This document shows positions 13,854-21,260 of a stretch of DNA of 21,260 nt, piece after piece. The stretch comes from Stenotrophomonas sp. UBA7346 (lineage in GTDB: Bacteria; Pseudomonadota; Gammaproteobacteria; Xanthomonadales; Xanthomonadaceae). A program made the translations under genes and the position numbers. Below the pieces are notes generated by a model. The model saw only the letters and a list, made by a program, of their open reading frames with translations, did not search any database and was not told the DNA's origin. The stretch covers positions 15,670 through 36,929 of the forward strand of contig DKPB01000093.1 in the NCBI GenBank assembly GCA_002471015.1, given 5' to 3'. Numbering within the stretch: position 1 is the stretch's first letter; each line of letters opens with the position of its first letter.

Positions 13854-16800
13854 TCAGGCCATCTGCACGATATGCAGCGCTTTCGGGTTGCGCCAAGTTG
13901 CCAGCAGCGTCGCTTCACGCGCCTTGGCTTCGTGCAGGTGCGCTTCCTTGACGTGGCCGTAGCCGCGGATGTGCTCGGGGATGCTGGCGATATCCACTGC
14001 CAGTGCGAGACGACGCGCATCCAGGCCGCTGATCAGTTCCTGCAGGGTCTTTTCGTAGTCACTGATCAGCTGGCGCTCGCTGCGGCGTTCCTCGGTGTAA
14101 CCGAATACGTCGAAGCGGCCGCCGCGCAGGCCCTTGAGCTTGGCCAGCAGGCCGAAGGCCTTGAACATCCATGGGCCGTATTCCTTCTTCTGCAGCTGGC
14201 CCTGCTCGTCGCGCTTGGCGAACAGCGGCGGGGCCAAGTGGAAACGTACCTGGTAGTCGCCCTCGAACTGCTCGCTCACGCGCTTGATGAAGTCGCCGCT
14301 GGTGTACAGGCGGGCCACTTCGTATTCGTCCTTGTAGGCCATCAGCTTGAAGAAGTAGCGCGCGGTGGCTTCGCTCAACGCGGTGCTGCCCGGGATGGCC
14401 TGCTGCTCGGCGCTGCGCACTGCATCCACCAGGGCGCGGTAGCGCTTGGCGTAGGCGGCGTCCTGGTAGTCGGTGAGGAAGCTGCTGCGGCGGGCGATCA
14501 GCTCGTCCAGCGAACGCGACAGGTGGGCGTCATCCAGCGAGGCGTAGGTGGCTTCGCCGCTGGTCTGGCTGGCGGCGGGCAGGCCACGCACGTCCGGTTC
14601 GTTGTCCGGGTTGCGCGGGGCCGACGGTGCGCCGGCCTCGCTGCCTTCCCACTCACCCGGCGGCAGTTCGCGCAGGGCGGCCGGTTTGCGCTCGGCATCG
14701 GTGGGCGCGTTGTGGACCAGGCCTGCGGCCTGCTGCACGGCCTGCGGATCGATCGCGGCCAGGCGGCCCCAGGCGAACGCGGTCTGGTTCATGGCCACGG
14801 CTGCGCCGTTGAGCTCCACCGCGCGCATCAGCGATTCCAGCGACAGCGGTACCAGGCCCTGCTGCCAGGCGAAGCCGAGGATGAACAGGTTGGAGGCAAT
14901 GGCGTCGCCGAGCAGGGCGGTGGCCAGCTGGGTGGCGTCGAGCAGGATCGGGTCGCGTCCGCCCAGCGCCAGCTTCACCCCGGCAATGATGTCGGCGGCC
15001 GGGAACTGCATGTCCGGGTGGGTGGTGAAGGTGCCGGGCATCGCTTCGTAGGTGTTCAACACCACCTGCGAGCGCTCGCCGCGCACCTTGGACAGCGCCC
15101 AGTAGTCGTTGACCACCACCATGTCGCAGCCCAGCACCAGGTCGGCTTCACCGGCGGCGATGCGCACGGCGTGGATGTCGGCCGGGCTGTTGGCCAGGCG
15201 GATATGGGTGGTGACCGCGCCGCCCTTCTGCGCCAGGCCGGTCTGGTCGAGCACGCTGGCACCCTTGCCTTCGAGGTGGCCGGCCATGCCAAGCAGTGCG
15301 CCGATGGTCACCACGCCGGTGCCGCCAACGCCGGTGATCAGGATGTTCCAGGGCTGCGAGAAGTCAGTGCGGAAGGTGGGCGCCGGCAGGTTGTCGAGCA
15401 GGCTGGCGGCCTTGCTCTTGCTGCCCTTGCGCAGCTGGCCGCCGTGCACGGTGACGAAGCTGGGGCAGAAGCCGGTAGTGCAGGAGAAATCCTTGTTGCA
15501 GTTGGACTGGTCGATGTCGCGCTTGCGCCCGAACTCGGTTTCCTTCGGCAGCACCGAGACGCAGAAGCTCTTTTCGCCGCAGTCACCGCAGCCTTCGCAG
15601 ACCAGCGAGTTGATCAGGGTGCGCTTGGCCGGGTCGACAATCTTGCCGCGCTTGCGGCGGCGGCGCTTCTCGGTGGCGCAGGTCTGTTCGTAGATCAGGA
15701 TGCTGGTGCCCTTCACCGTGCGCAGCTGCTGCTGCACGGCGTCGAGCTCGGCGCGGTCGTGGAACTCCACATCGCTGGGGAATTCGTGGCGGCGCGACTT
15801 CCACTTCTGGATGTCGTCGGACAGCAACACGATGGTGTACACGCCTTCCGAGCGCATCTGGTGGGCGATCTGCGGCACGGTCAGGGTGCCGTCCACCGGC
15901 TGGCCGCCGGTCATCGCCACTGCATCGTTGTAGAGGATCTTGTAGGTGATGTTGACGCCAGCGGCGATGGCCTGGCGGATCGCCAGCGAGCCGCTGTGGA
16001 AGTAGGTGCCGTCGCCGAGGTTCTGGAACACGTGCTCGGTGTCGGTGAACGCGGCCTGGCCGGCCCAGGTGACGCCTTCGCCGCCCATGTGGGTGAAGGT
16101 GTCGGTGGCGCGGTCCATCCACGTCACCATGTAATGGCAGCCGATGCCGGCCAGCGCACGCGAGCCTTCCGGCACCTTGGTGGAGGTGTTGTGCGGGCAG
16201 CCGGAGCAGTAATGCGGCACGCGCGGGAACTGCGCGCGCGGCAAGGCCATCTCGGCTTCCTTGACGTCCATCCAGCGCAGGCGTTCTTCAATCGATTCGG
16301 TGTTGAAGAACCGCTGGATGCGGCGGCCGATCACGCCGGCAATGGTGGCCGGGGTCAGCTCGCCGGTGGACGGCAGGATCCACTCGCCCTGCTCGTCGTA
16401 CTTGCCGACGATGGACGGGCGCGCACCCCAGTTGGCCGGCCAGTTGTAGAAGTATTCCTTCATCTGCCGCTCGATGAAGGCCTTCTTTTCCTCCACCACC
16501 ACGATGTCTTCCAGGCCGCGGGCGAAGGCACCGATGCCCTGCGGCTCCAGCGGCCAGGTCATGCCGACCTTGTAGACGCGGATGCCGATATCGGCGCAGG
16601 CCTTCTCGTCCAGACCCAGGTATTCCAGCGCCTGCAGCACGTCCAGGTAGCTCTTGCCGGTGGTGACGATGCCCAGCCGCGCCTGCGGCGAATCCATCAC
16701 CACCTTGTCGATGCCGTTGGCACGGGCAAAGGCCTGCGCGGCCTTTACCGCATAGCGGTGCAGGCGCATTTCCTGCTCCAGCGGCGGGTCCGGCCAGCGG

Positions 16801-17564
16801 ATGTTGAGGCCGGCGGCCGGCATGTCGAAATCTTCCGGCAGGATGATCTGGCGGGCGAACGGGTTGACGTCCACCGAGGCCGAGGATTCCACCGTTTCGG
16901 CAATGGTCTTGAAGCCGATCCAGCGGCCGGTATAGCGGCTCATCGCCCAGCCGACCAGGCCCATGTCGAGGATGTCCTGCACGCCGGCCGGGTTCAGCAC
17001 CGGCATCATCGCGCTGACGAATTCTTCCTCGCTGCCGTGCGGCAGGGTGGAGCTGCGGCAGGCATGGTCGTCGGCGGCCAGCGCCAGCACGCCACCATGC
17101 TTTGACGCACCGGCAGCATTGGCGTGCTTGAACACGTCACCGCAGCGGTCCACACCCGGGCCCTTGCCGTACCACATGCCGAACACGCCATCGACGTTGG
17201 CACCGGGGAACAGGTTGGTCTGCTGCGTACCCCACACCATGGTGGCGCCCAGGTCCTCGTTGAGGCCGGGCACGAACTTCACCTTGGCCGCTTCCAGGTG
17301 CTTGCGCGCACGCCACAGCTCCAGGTCGAAGCCGCCCAGCGGCGAGCCGCGGTAGCCACTGACGAAGCCGCCGGTGTTCAAGCCTGCGGCCAGGTCGCGC
17401 TGCTGCTGCATCAGCGGCAGGCGCACCAGGGCCTGCACGCCGCTCAGGTAGATGCGGCCATCGGTGCGCGTGTACTTGTGCTCGAGCGTGTAATCGGTGT
17501 CGCGCACGCCGATCAGCGGATCGTTGGCGGAAGCAGGCGAGGTAAGTTCGGCGGTACTGGTCAT
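13854..17564 (-). CDS. Indolepyruvate ferredoxin oxidoreductase, fused alpha/beta type
   Basis: This 1236-residue cytoplasmic enzyme oxidatively decarboxylates arylpyruvates (indolepyruvate, phenylpyruvate) to aryl-CoA with transfer of electrons to ferredoxin, in aromatic amino acid breakdown. The N-terminal third is the pyruvate-ferredoxin-type domain (SGYRGSPLGGFD near residue 70). The thiamine diphosphate domain contains GGEGVTWAGQ and NLGDGTYFHSG (GDG at 517-519). An iron-sulfur region has C656, C659, C662 and C668 (CEGCGDCGEKSFC) and C689, C695 and C700. The gamma domain follows (ITGVGGTGVV, GVGGTG at 745-750), then a C-terminal extension typical of the long proteobacterial form. A four-codon upstream frame (ATG GGC CAG CCA TGA, 17575-17561) overlaps the start ATG, and no strong Shine-Dalgarno is seen. 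It is divergent from the TPR-like gene. Confidence 0.9.
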   Translation of the reverse strand: MTSTAELTSPASANDPLIGVRDTDYTLEHKYTRTDGRIYLSGVQALVRLPLMQQQRDLAAGLNTGGFVSGYRGSPLGGFDLELWRARKHLEAAKVKFVPGLNEDLGATMVWGTQQTNLFPGANVDGVFGMWYGKGPGVDRCGDVFKHANAAGASKHGGVLALAADDHACRSSTLPHGSEEEFVSAMMPVLNPAGVQDILDMGLVGWAMSRYTGRWIGFKTIAETVESSASVDVNPFARQIILPEDFDMPAAGLNIRWPDPPLEQEMRLHRYAVKAAQAFARANGIDKVVMDSPQARLGIVTTGKSYLDVLQALEYLGLDEKACADIGIRVYKVGMTWPLEPQGIGAFARGLEDIVVVEEKKAFIERQMKEYFYNWPANWGARPSIVGKYDEQGEWILPSTGELTPATIAGVIGRRIQRFFNTESIEERLRWMDVKEAEMALPRAQFPRVPHYCSGCPHNTSTKVPEGSRALAGIGCHYMVTWMDRATDTFTHMGGEGVTWAGQAAFTDTEHVFQNLGDGTYFHSGSLAIRQAIAAGVNITYKILYNDAVAMTGGQPVDGTLTVPQIAHQMRSEGVYTIVLLSDDIQKWKSRRHEFPSDVEFHDRAELDAVQQQLRTVKGTSILIYEQTCATEKRRRRKRGKIVDPAKRTLINSLVCEGCGDCGEKSFCVSVLPKETEFGRKRDIDQSNCNKDFSCTTGFCPSFVTVHGGQLRKGSKSKAASLLDNLPAPTFRTDFSQPWNILITGVGGTGVVTIGALLGMAGHLEGKGASVLDQTGLAQKGGAVTTHIRLANSPADIHAVRIAAGEADLVLGCDMVVVNDYWALSKVRGERSQVVLNTYEAMPGTFTTHPDMQFPAADIIAGVKLALGGRDPILLDATQLATALLGDAIASNLFILGFAWQQGLVPLSLESLMRAVELNGAAVAMNQTAFAWGRLAAIDPQAVQQAAGLVHNAPTDAERKPAALRELPPGEWEGSEAGAPSAPRNPDNEPDVRGLPAASQTSGEATYASLDDAHLSRSLDELIARRSSFLTDYQDAAYAKRYRALVDAVRSAEQQAIPGSTALSEATARYFFKLMAYKDEYEVARLYTSGDFIKRVSEQFEGDYQVRFHLAPPLFAKRDEQGQLQKKEYGPWMFKAFGLLAKLKGLRGGRFDVFGYTEERRSERQLISDYEKTLQELISGLDARRLALAVDIASIPEHIRGYGHVKEAHLHEAKAREATLLATWRNPKALHIVQMA

Positions 17565-17736
17565 GGCTGGCCCATTGCGGAAACGGCTGGCGGCAGGTAA
17601 CCACCAGCAGGGCCGGTGGCAGCCGCCGATTGTAGCAGTGGCCGTTTCATCACCCTGTCATGCAGTCGCGCGTAGGGCCCGGAGCGGTTAGCATCGGGGC
17701 CAGGTGGGGGCTAACTGTTTTATGGGGATTGCAGTC

Positions 17737-18375
17737 ATGGGGGTTACAAGGCGCATTGTTGCCAGCGCTGTGGTGCTGGCGGGCCTGATGTTTTCCAACG
17801 CGCAGGCGCAAAGCCTGCCGGGCATCAACGAGTTCTATTTTGACGACGACGTGGCGGCCAAGCCGATCCATGCGGTAGCGCCGCAACAGGCCGATGCCGT
17901 GGACCAGCTGATGAAGCTGCGCGAGCGCGGCCGCAAGGGCACCGAGGCCACCGCACAGCTGGCCAGCATCGCCTATGCCGATGGCCGTGCTGAATTGGCT
18001 GCCAAGCTGTACCAGGAGGCGCTGGCCAGCGTTTCGGAAAACTCGGTGCAGGCACGCAGCCTGCGCTGGAACCAGGCCTGGGATCTGTATCGCCAGGGCG
18101 ACGCTGAAGCTGCACTGGGCCTGTGGCTGAAGGCGTCCGAAGGTACCCGTGGCAATCCATCGTGGCTGCCGCAGACTCTGGCGCTGGCGTTGTGGAAGCT
18201 TGGCCGCAAGGATGAGGCACTGGCCTGGTACGCGGCAGCGGTGCGCACCGAGCCGCAACAATGGAACGATGCGGCCAACTTCGCGCAGTTGTTGCCCGCA
18301 TGGAACGATGGTGAGCGTGCACAGTTGGCCGAGATCCAGCAGGCCTGGGCTGCCAACCCACCGGCGTGGCCCTGA
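17737..18375 (+). CDS. Secreted TPR-like repeat protein
   Basis: The 212-residue product has a signal peptide (MGVTRRIVASAVVLAGLM ... NAQA) followed by helical repeats from about residue 70. ELAAKLYQEALA, WDLYRQGDAEAALGLWLKA and LWKLGRKDEALAWYAAAV are TPR-like helix pairs with the usual small and aromatic positions. It is probably a periplasmic protein-binding scaffold; no partner can be named. I chose ATG 17737, with GGGGA eight bases upstream, because it gives a compact n-region. ATG 17722 and GTG 17704 are in-frame alternatives. The AEC carrier gene follows on the same strand after a 93-bp gap. Its promoter must lie in the 172 bp shared with the divergent oxidoreductase gene. Confidence 0.65.
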   Translation: MGVTRRIVASAVVLAGLMFSNAQAQSLPGINEFYFDDDVAAKPIHAVAPQQADAVDQLMKLRERGRKGTEATAQLASIAYADGRAELAAKLYQEALASVSENSVQARSLRWNQAWDLYRQGDAEAALGLWLKASEGTRGNPSWLPQTLALALWKLGRKDEALAWYAAAVRTEPQQWNDAANFAQLLPAWNDGERAQLAEIQQAWAANPPAWP

Positions 18376-18468
18376 TAAACAAAACTAATGAGGCCCGCCG
18401 GGCAAGCCGGGGGGTGTTCGGGACGTTGCGTGGTTTGCAGCCATCGCCATGCAGGGCATGCTGGGCAC

Positions 18469-19383
18469 ATGGCCTTTGATGCATTTGCACTGATTCTGGC
18501 CATGCTCGCCCTGGGCATGGTGTTCGCGCGCCTGCGGGTATTTCCCGACAACGCCGCCGACGTTCTCAACAGGGTGGTGTTGTACGTCTGCCTGCCGGCA
18601 GCGGTGCTGACCTATGTGCCGCGCCTGCAGTTGGATCTGTCGCTGCTGGGCATCATGCTGACGCCCTGGTTGCTGATGCTGCTTACCCTGGCATTGGTCA
18701 GCCTGGCTACGCGGCTGTTAAAGTTCGAGCGCCACGTGCATGCGGTGTTGCTGCTATGCGTGGCGCTGTGCAATTCCAGCTTCATTGGCTACCCGATGGT
18801 GCGTGCATTGCTGGGTGACCATGCCTTGCCCTATGCGGTGGTCTACGACCAGTTCGGCACCTTTGTATTGCTGTCCACCTTCGGCCTGTACGTGTTGGCC
18901 AGGTACAGCGGTGACACGCCACCCAGCGCCGGCCAGATACTGCGCCGCATTGCGATGTTTCCGCCGTTATGGGCGCTGGTGTTCGCCTTGCTGGTGATGC
19001 CCGTCGAGCCGCCACGCTGGATTGCATCGGCACTGAAGAACCTGGCCGATGCCATGCTGCCGTTGGTGATGCTGGCCGTTGGCCTTACCATCCAGCTGCG
19101 GCTGTCGCGCGCGGAACTGGCGCCGTTGGGGGTGGGGCTGCTGCTCAAATTGCTGGTGTTGCCGGCCGCCGCCCTGCCGCTGTCCTGGGCATTTGGCCTG
19201 CAAGGGGAAATGCTGCGGGTCAACGTGCTGGAAACTGCGATGCCGACTATGATCACCGCGGCGGCACTGGCGATTTCACATCGCTTGGCCCCACGGCTTG
19301 CGGCAGCGATGGTGGGCTATGGCATCGTGCTGTCATTGGTGACATTGCCCGCCTGGGTGTGGGTGCTGGATAGGATGGGGTGA
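18469..19383 (+). CDS. AEC family transporter (auxin efflux carrier type)
   Basis: This is a 304-residue inner-membrane protein with about ten hydrophobic segments in two halves, the size and pattern of the bacterial AEC (auxin efflux carrier, PF03547) family. Members move small organic acids such as malate or malonate. Marks include LALGMVFARLRVFPDNAADV at the N-terminus, CNSSFIGYPMVRALLG in the first half and NVLETAMPTMITAAALA in the second. ATG 18469 begins at the first membrane segment; the in-frame extension back to 18388 is Cys/Gly/His-rich and unlikely to be translated. The substrate is unknown. The divergent oxidoreductase handles aryl organic acids, but a link is only a guess. Confidence 0.85.
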   Translation: MAFDAFALILAMLALGMVFARLRVFPDNAADVLNRVVLYVCLPAAVLTYVPRLQLDLSLLGIMLTPWLLMLLTLALVSLATRLLKFERHVHAVLLLCVALCNSSFIGYPMVRALLGDHALPYAVVYDQFGTFVLLSTFGLYVLARYSGDTPPSAGQILRRIAMFPPLWALVFALLVMPVEPPRWIASALKNLADAMLPLVMLAVGLTIQLRLSRAELAPLGVGLLLKLLVLPAAALPLSWAFGLQGEMLRVNVLETAMPTMITAAALAISHRLAPRLAAAMVGYGIVLSLVTLPAWVWVLDRMG

Positions 19384-19400
19384 GGACCGGGTGTCGGTCC
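19384..19400 (+). terminator. Short hairpin between the AEC gene and the next gene
   Basis: ggaccg (19384-19389) pairs with cggtcc (19395-19400) around a five-base loop, directly after the AEC stop and 13 bp before the next Shine-Dalgarno. With no T-tract it may attenuate rather than stop transcription. Confidence 0.35.
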
Positions 19401-19422
19401 CCGCAGAAAATCAGGAGGCAGG

Positions 19423-20478
19423 ATGCACAGGTCTTGGATACTGGCAGCAGGTCTGGTGCTGTTGGCGGCAACAAATACCACGGCAGCACAGCAGGTCGCG
19501 AAGGATGTCGCGGCGGGGCAACCATCGAACGCGCAATATGAAGCCTGGGCACAGGAAAGGACGCAATTGGGGCGCGCCATCGCTGCCAGCGGTCGTCCAC
19601 GCAGCTTGTATGCGGCATGGTTGTTGGCGCCACTGAGCGTGAACCTTGGCTCGGGCAAGTCTGATTATTCGCCCGAAGCAGAGGCCTGGTTTGCGCGCGC
19701 GGTGCGGACCGGAGCAGGGGATCCATTGATTGCACAGGCCGCGATCAGTCGTTGTGTGCAGGATGACTACTGTGACGTGGAGCAGGCACGTGCCACGCTG
19801 GAGACCACGGATGTGGATGACATCGGCAGCCAACTGCTGTTGATGCAGTTGGCAGACAAGCGCCAGGATCCGCGTGCGGCCGAGCTGGCGTGGCAACGCG
19901 CGGCCCGCGCCACCCAGTACCGGGATCCTTTGATGGCGCTGGTCGGGCTGCTTGATGACGCCACCGCCGATCAACCGGTGGCTGCCCTGGCCGCTGCAAG
20001 CCAGGAGCAGGGGGCCGCAGGCGCCAAGCCGGTCGACGTGCAGCGCTATCGTGTCGAGCAACAGTTTTCCGCTGCGGCAGCCCACGTACCGTTTCCGTTG
20101 CGCGAGGCCTTGAAGCGCTGCGAGGCGCCTGCCGGGGAAACGATGGCGCAATGTCGCCATGTACTGGAGGCCATGGCCAACAGTGGCTCGTTATTGCTGG
20201 CGTCCATCGGCGTCGCGCGATTGGAGCGGTTGGAGAACGACACCGCATCCAAGGCGCAGTGGCAGGCACGCGGGCGCCAACTGCAGTGGTTGAGCATGGC
20301 GGGCAGTACGTTGATTGGCAGCGCCGCATCGGGGCAGTCAAAGCTGCCTGTGTCCGAATACATGCAATTGACGAGAGCGTTGGGTGAGCTGCCGGCGATC
20401 GAGCGCTTGGTGCAGGCACATGGAATGCCGCTGCAGCCACCGGCAGACTGGCAGCCGATATCTCCAAAGATTGAGTAG
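19423..20478 (+). CDS. Secreted protein of unknown function, helical-repeat-like
   Basis: I do not recognise this 351-residue protein. A perfect AGGAGG Shine-Dalgarno (19413-19418) fixes the start at ATG 19423. A signal peptide (MHRSWILAAGLVLLAATN ... TTAA) predicts export to the periplasm. The rest is Ala-, Gln- and Leu-rich and looks all-helical. Segments such as SPEAEAWFARAVRTGAGDPL and AAELAWQRAARATQYRDPLM recall TPR- or Sel1-like repeats. Four Cys residues (SRCVQDDYC, KRCEAP, QCRHV) could form disulfides. It lies 39 bp after the AEC gene and may share its transcript. It resembles in style, but is not obviously a copy of, the secreted repeat protein at 17737. Confidence 0.65.
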   Translation: MHRSWILAAGLVLLAATNTTAAQQVAKDVAAGQPSNAQYEAWAQERTQLGRAIAASGRPRSLYAAWLLAPLSVNLGSGKSDYSPEAEAWFARAVRTGAGDPLIAQAAISRCVQDDYCDVEQARATLETTDVDDIGSQLLLMQLADKRQDPRAAELAWQRAARATQYRDPLMALVGLLDDATADQPVAALAAASQEQGAAGAKPVDVQRYRVEQQFSAAAAHVPFPLREALKRCEAPAGETMAQCRHVLEAMANSGSLLLASIGVARLERLENDTASKAQWQARGRQLQWLSMAGSTLIGSAASGQSKLPVSEYMQLTRALGELPAIERLVQAHGMPLQPPADWQPISPKIE

Positions 20479-20536
20479 GGCGCTCCGCGAAGGGGCCAGT
20501 CGGGCGATAGGGTGGGGGGGCAAGTTGGCCGGGAAA

Positions 20537-20801
20537 GCCCCTGCCGAGCATGGCTCGGCACTACCGATTGTTCGCGGATTTCTGCATCGCGGATGAAGAA
20601 GACTTGCGTGCTGCAGCCCCAGTAGCCCGGGTAAGCGCAGCGCACCCGGGGAAATCAGATAGCAAGCAGCGCTGCACGCGTAGGGATGCCAGCGGCTTTG
20701 GTGCTTTGCACGTTTCGCCATCTACGCACGCGTCAGCTTCCCCGGGCTACCAAGGGTCCGAGGGCCGTTGATCTTCTGGCGGCTTCCGGATTGTTGGTGA
20801 T
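20537..20801. repeat. REP-containing tandem unit, copy 1 (265 bp)
   Basis: The unit starts gcccctgccgagcatggctc, containing the palindrome gccgagc-atg-gctcggc followed by actac (GTAG on the minus strand, as in SMAG elements). It also holds GTAG-CCCGGGT...ACCCGGG at 20622-20650 and a shortened inverted copy ending cccgggctac at 20750. This copy lacks 19 bases that copy 2 has in that inverted element. Confidence 0.85.
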
Positions 20802-21085
20802 GCCCCTGCCGAGCATGGCTCGGCACTACCGCGCTGTTCGCGATCTTCTGCATCGCGGATGAAGAAGACCTGATTGCTGCAGCCCCGGTAGCCCGGGTAA
20901 GCGCAGCGCACCCGGGAAATCGGGTGGCAAGCAGTGCTGCACGCGTAGGGATACCCGCGGCTTTGGTGCTTTGCACGTTTCGCCATCTACGCACGCGTCA
21001 GCTTCCCCGGGTGCGCTGCGCGTACCCGGGCTACCAAGGGTCCGAGGGCCGTTGATCTTCTGGCGGCTTCCGGATTGTTGGTGAT
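20802..21085. repeat. REP-containing tandem unit, copy 2 (284 bp)
   Basis: This is the complete form of the unit. It has the gccgagc palindrome at the start, a GTAG-headed REP at 20888-20916, and its inverted partner at 21006-21034 (cccgggtgcgctgcgcgtac, then ccgggctac). The paired opposite REPs make it BIME-like. It differs from copy 1 by scattered substitutions and the 19-base insertion. Confidence 0.85.
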
Positions 21086-21260
21086 GCCCCTGCCGAGCAT
21101 GGCTCGGCACTACCGTGTTGTTCGCGGATTTCTGCATCGCGGATCAAGAAGACTTGCTTGCTGCAGCCCCGTAGCCCGGGTAAGCGCAGCGCACCCGGGA
21201 AATCGGGTGGCAAGCAGTGCTGCACGCGTAGGGATGCCAGCGGCTTTGGTGCTTTGCACG
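21086..21260. repeat. REP-containing tandem unit, copy 3 (cut by window end)
   Basis: The first 175 bases of a third unit match copies 1 and 2, including the gccgagc palindrome and the GTAG-headed REP at 21171-21199. The array therefore continues beyond the window. No gene is supported anywhere in 20479-21260. Confidence 0.85.

Noticed and set aside
13803..17105. 1100-codon open frame on the + strand
   Set aside because: It lies wholly antisense to the indolepyruvate oxidoreductase, whose domains and Cys motifs are clear. Its Gly/His/Ala/Val-rich composition is typical of a GC-rich antisense shadow.
20550..21225. Several short frames in the right-hand repeat array
   Set aside because: They repeat with the tandem units and span the palindromes, so they are not independent genes.
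20537..21260. Right-hand repeats as a CRISPR array
   Set aside because: Units are 265-284 bp with near-identical spacers and palindromic REPs, and no cas genes are present.

Overview
The window looks like a chromosomal segment of a Stenotrophomonas or close Xanthomonadaceae relative. The genes are GC-rich. The right end carries GTAG-headed REP palindromes of the kind described as SMAG elements in S. maltophilia, and dispersed 'cccctctcccg' palindromes typical of Xanthomonadaceae lie between genes. No rRNA, tRNA, CRISPR array, transposase or integrase gene is visible.

Layout. (1) 76-1704 (-) is a Tat-exported TldD/PmbA-family peptidase, divergent from a DUF938 methyltransferase (1857-2507, +) and an M61 metallopeptidase (2541-4442, +). 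(2) 4443-4630 holds two oppositely oriented terminator-like palindromes between convergent genes. (3) 4631-8497 (-) is a compact iron-uptake operon: a small unknown protein, an RhtX/FptX-like permease and a siderophore receptor. A Fur-box-like palindrome lies upstream and an AraC regulator is divergent at 8634-9581 (+). No siderophore biosynthesis genes are present, so uptake of a siderophore made by other organisms is the likely role. (4) 9651-10544 (-) is an NAD-dependent epimerase.

(5) 10.7-13.3 kb is the accessory part. It is AT-richer, with single-gene units all on the + strand: a broken small secreted-protein gene, a TIR-like effector with a repeat-encoded Lys/Ala/Thr tail, and a DUF1488 protein. 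The junctions carry sequences resembling integron attC sites (59-base elements). The best, at 13175-13233, is exactly 59 bases long with a consensus-matching right end. I read this as a decayed gene-cassette cluster without an integrase in view, carrying a probable defence effector. A small secreted TonB-C-like protein follows (13338-13742).

(6) After a triple hairpin block comes a fused indolepyruvate ferredoxin oxidoreductase (13854-17564, -), for arylpyruvate catabolism. It is divergent from a secreted TPR-like protein, an AEC-family carrier and a secreted protein of unknown function (17737-20478, +). (7) 20537-21260 is a tandem array of units of about 265-284 bp, built from REP palindromes and running off the window end.
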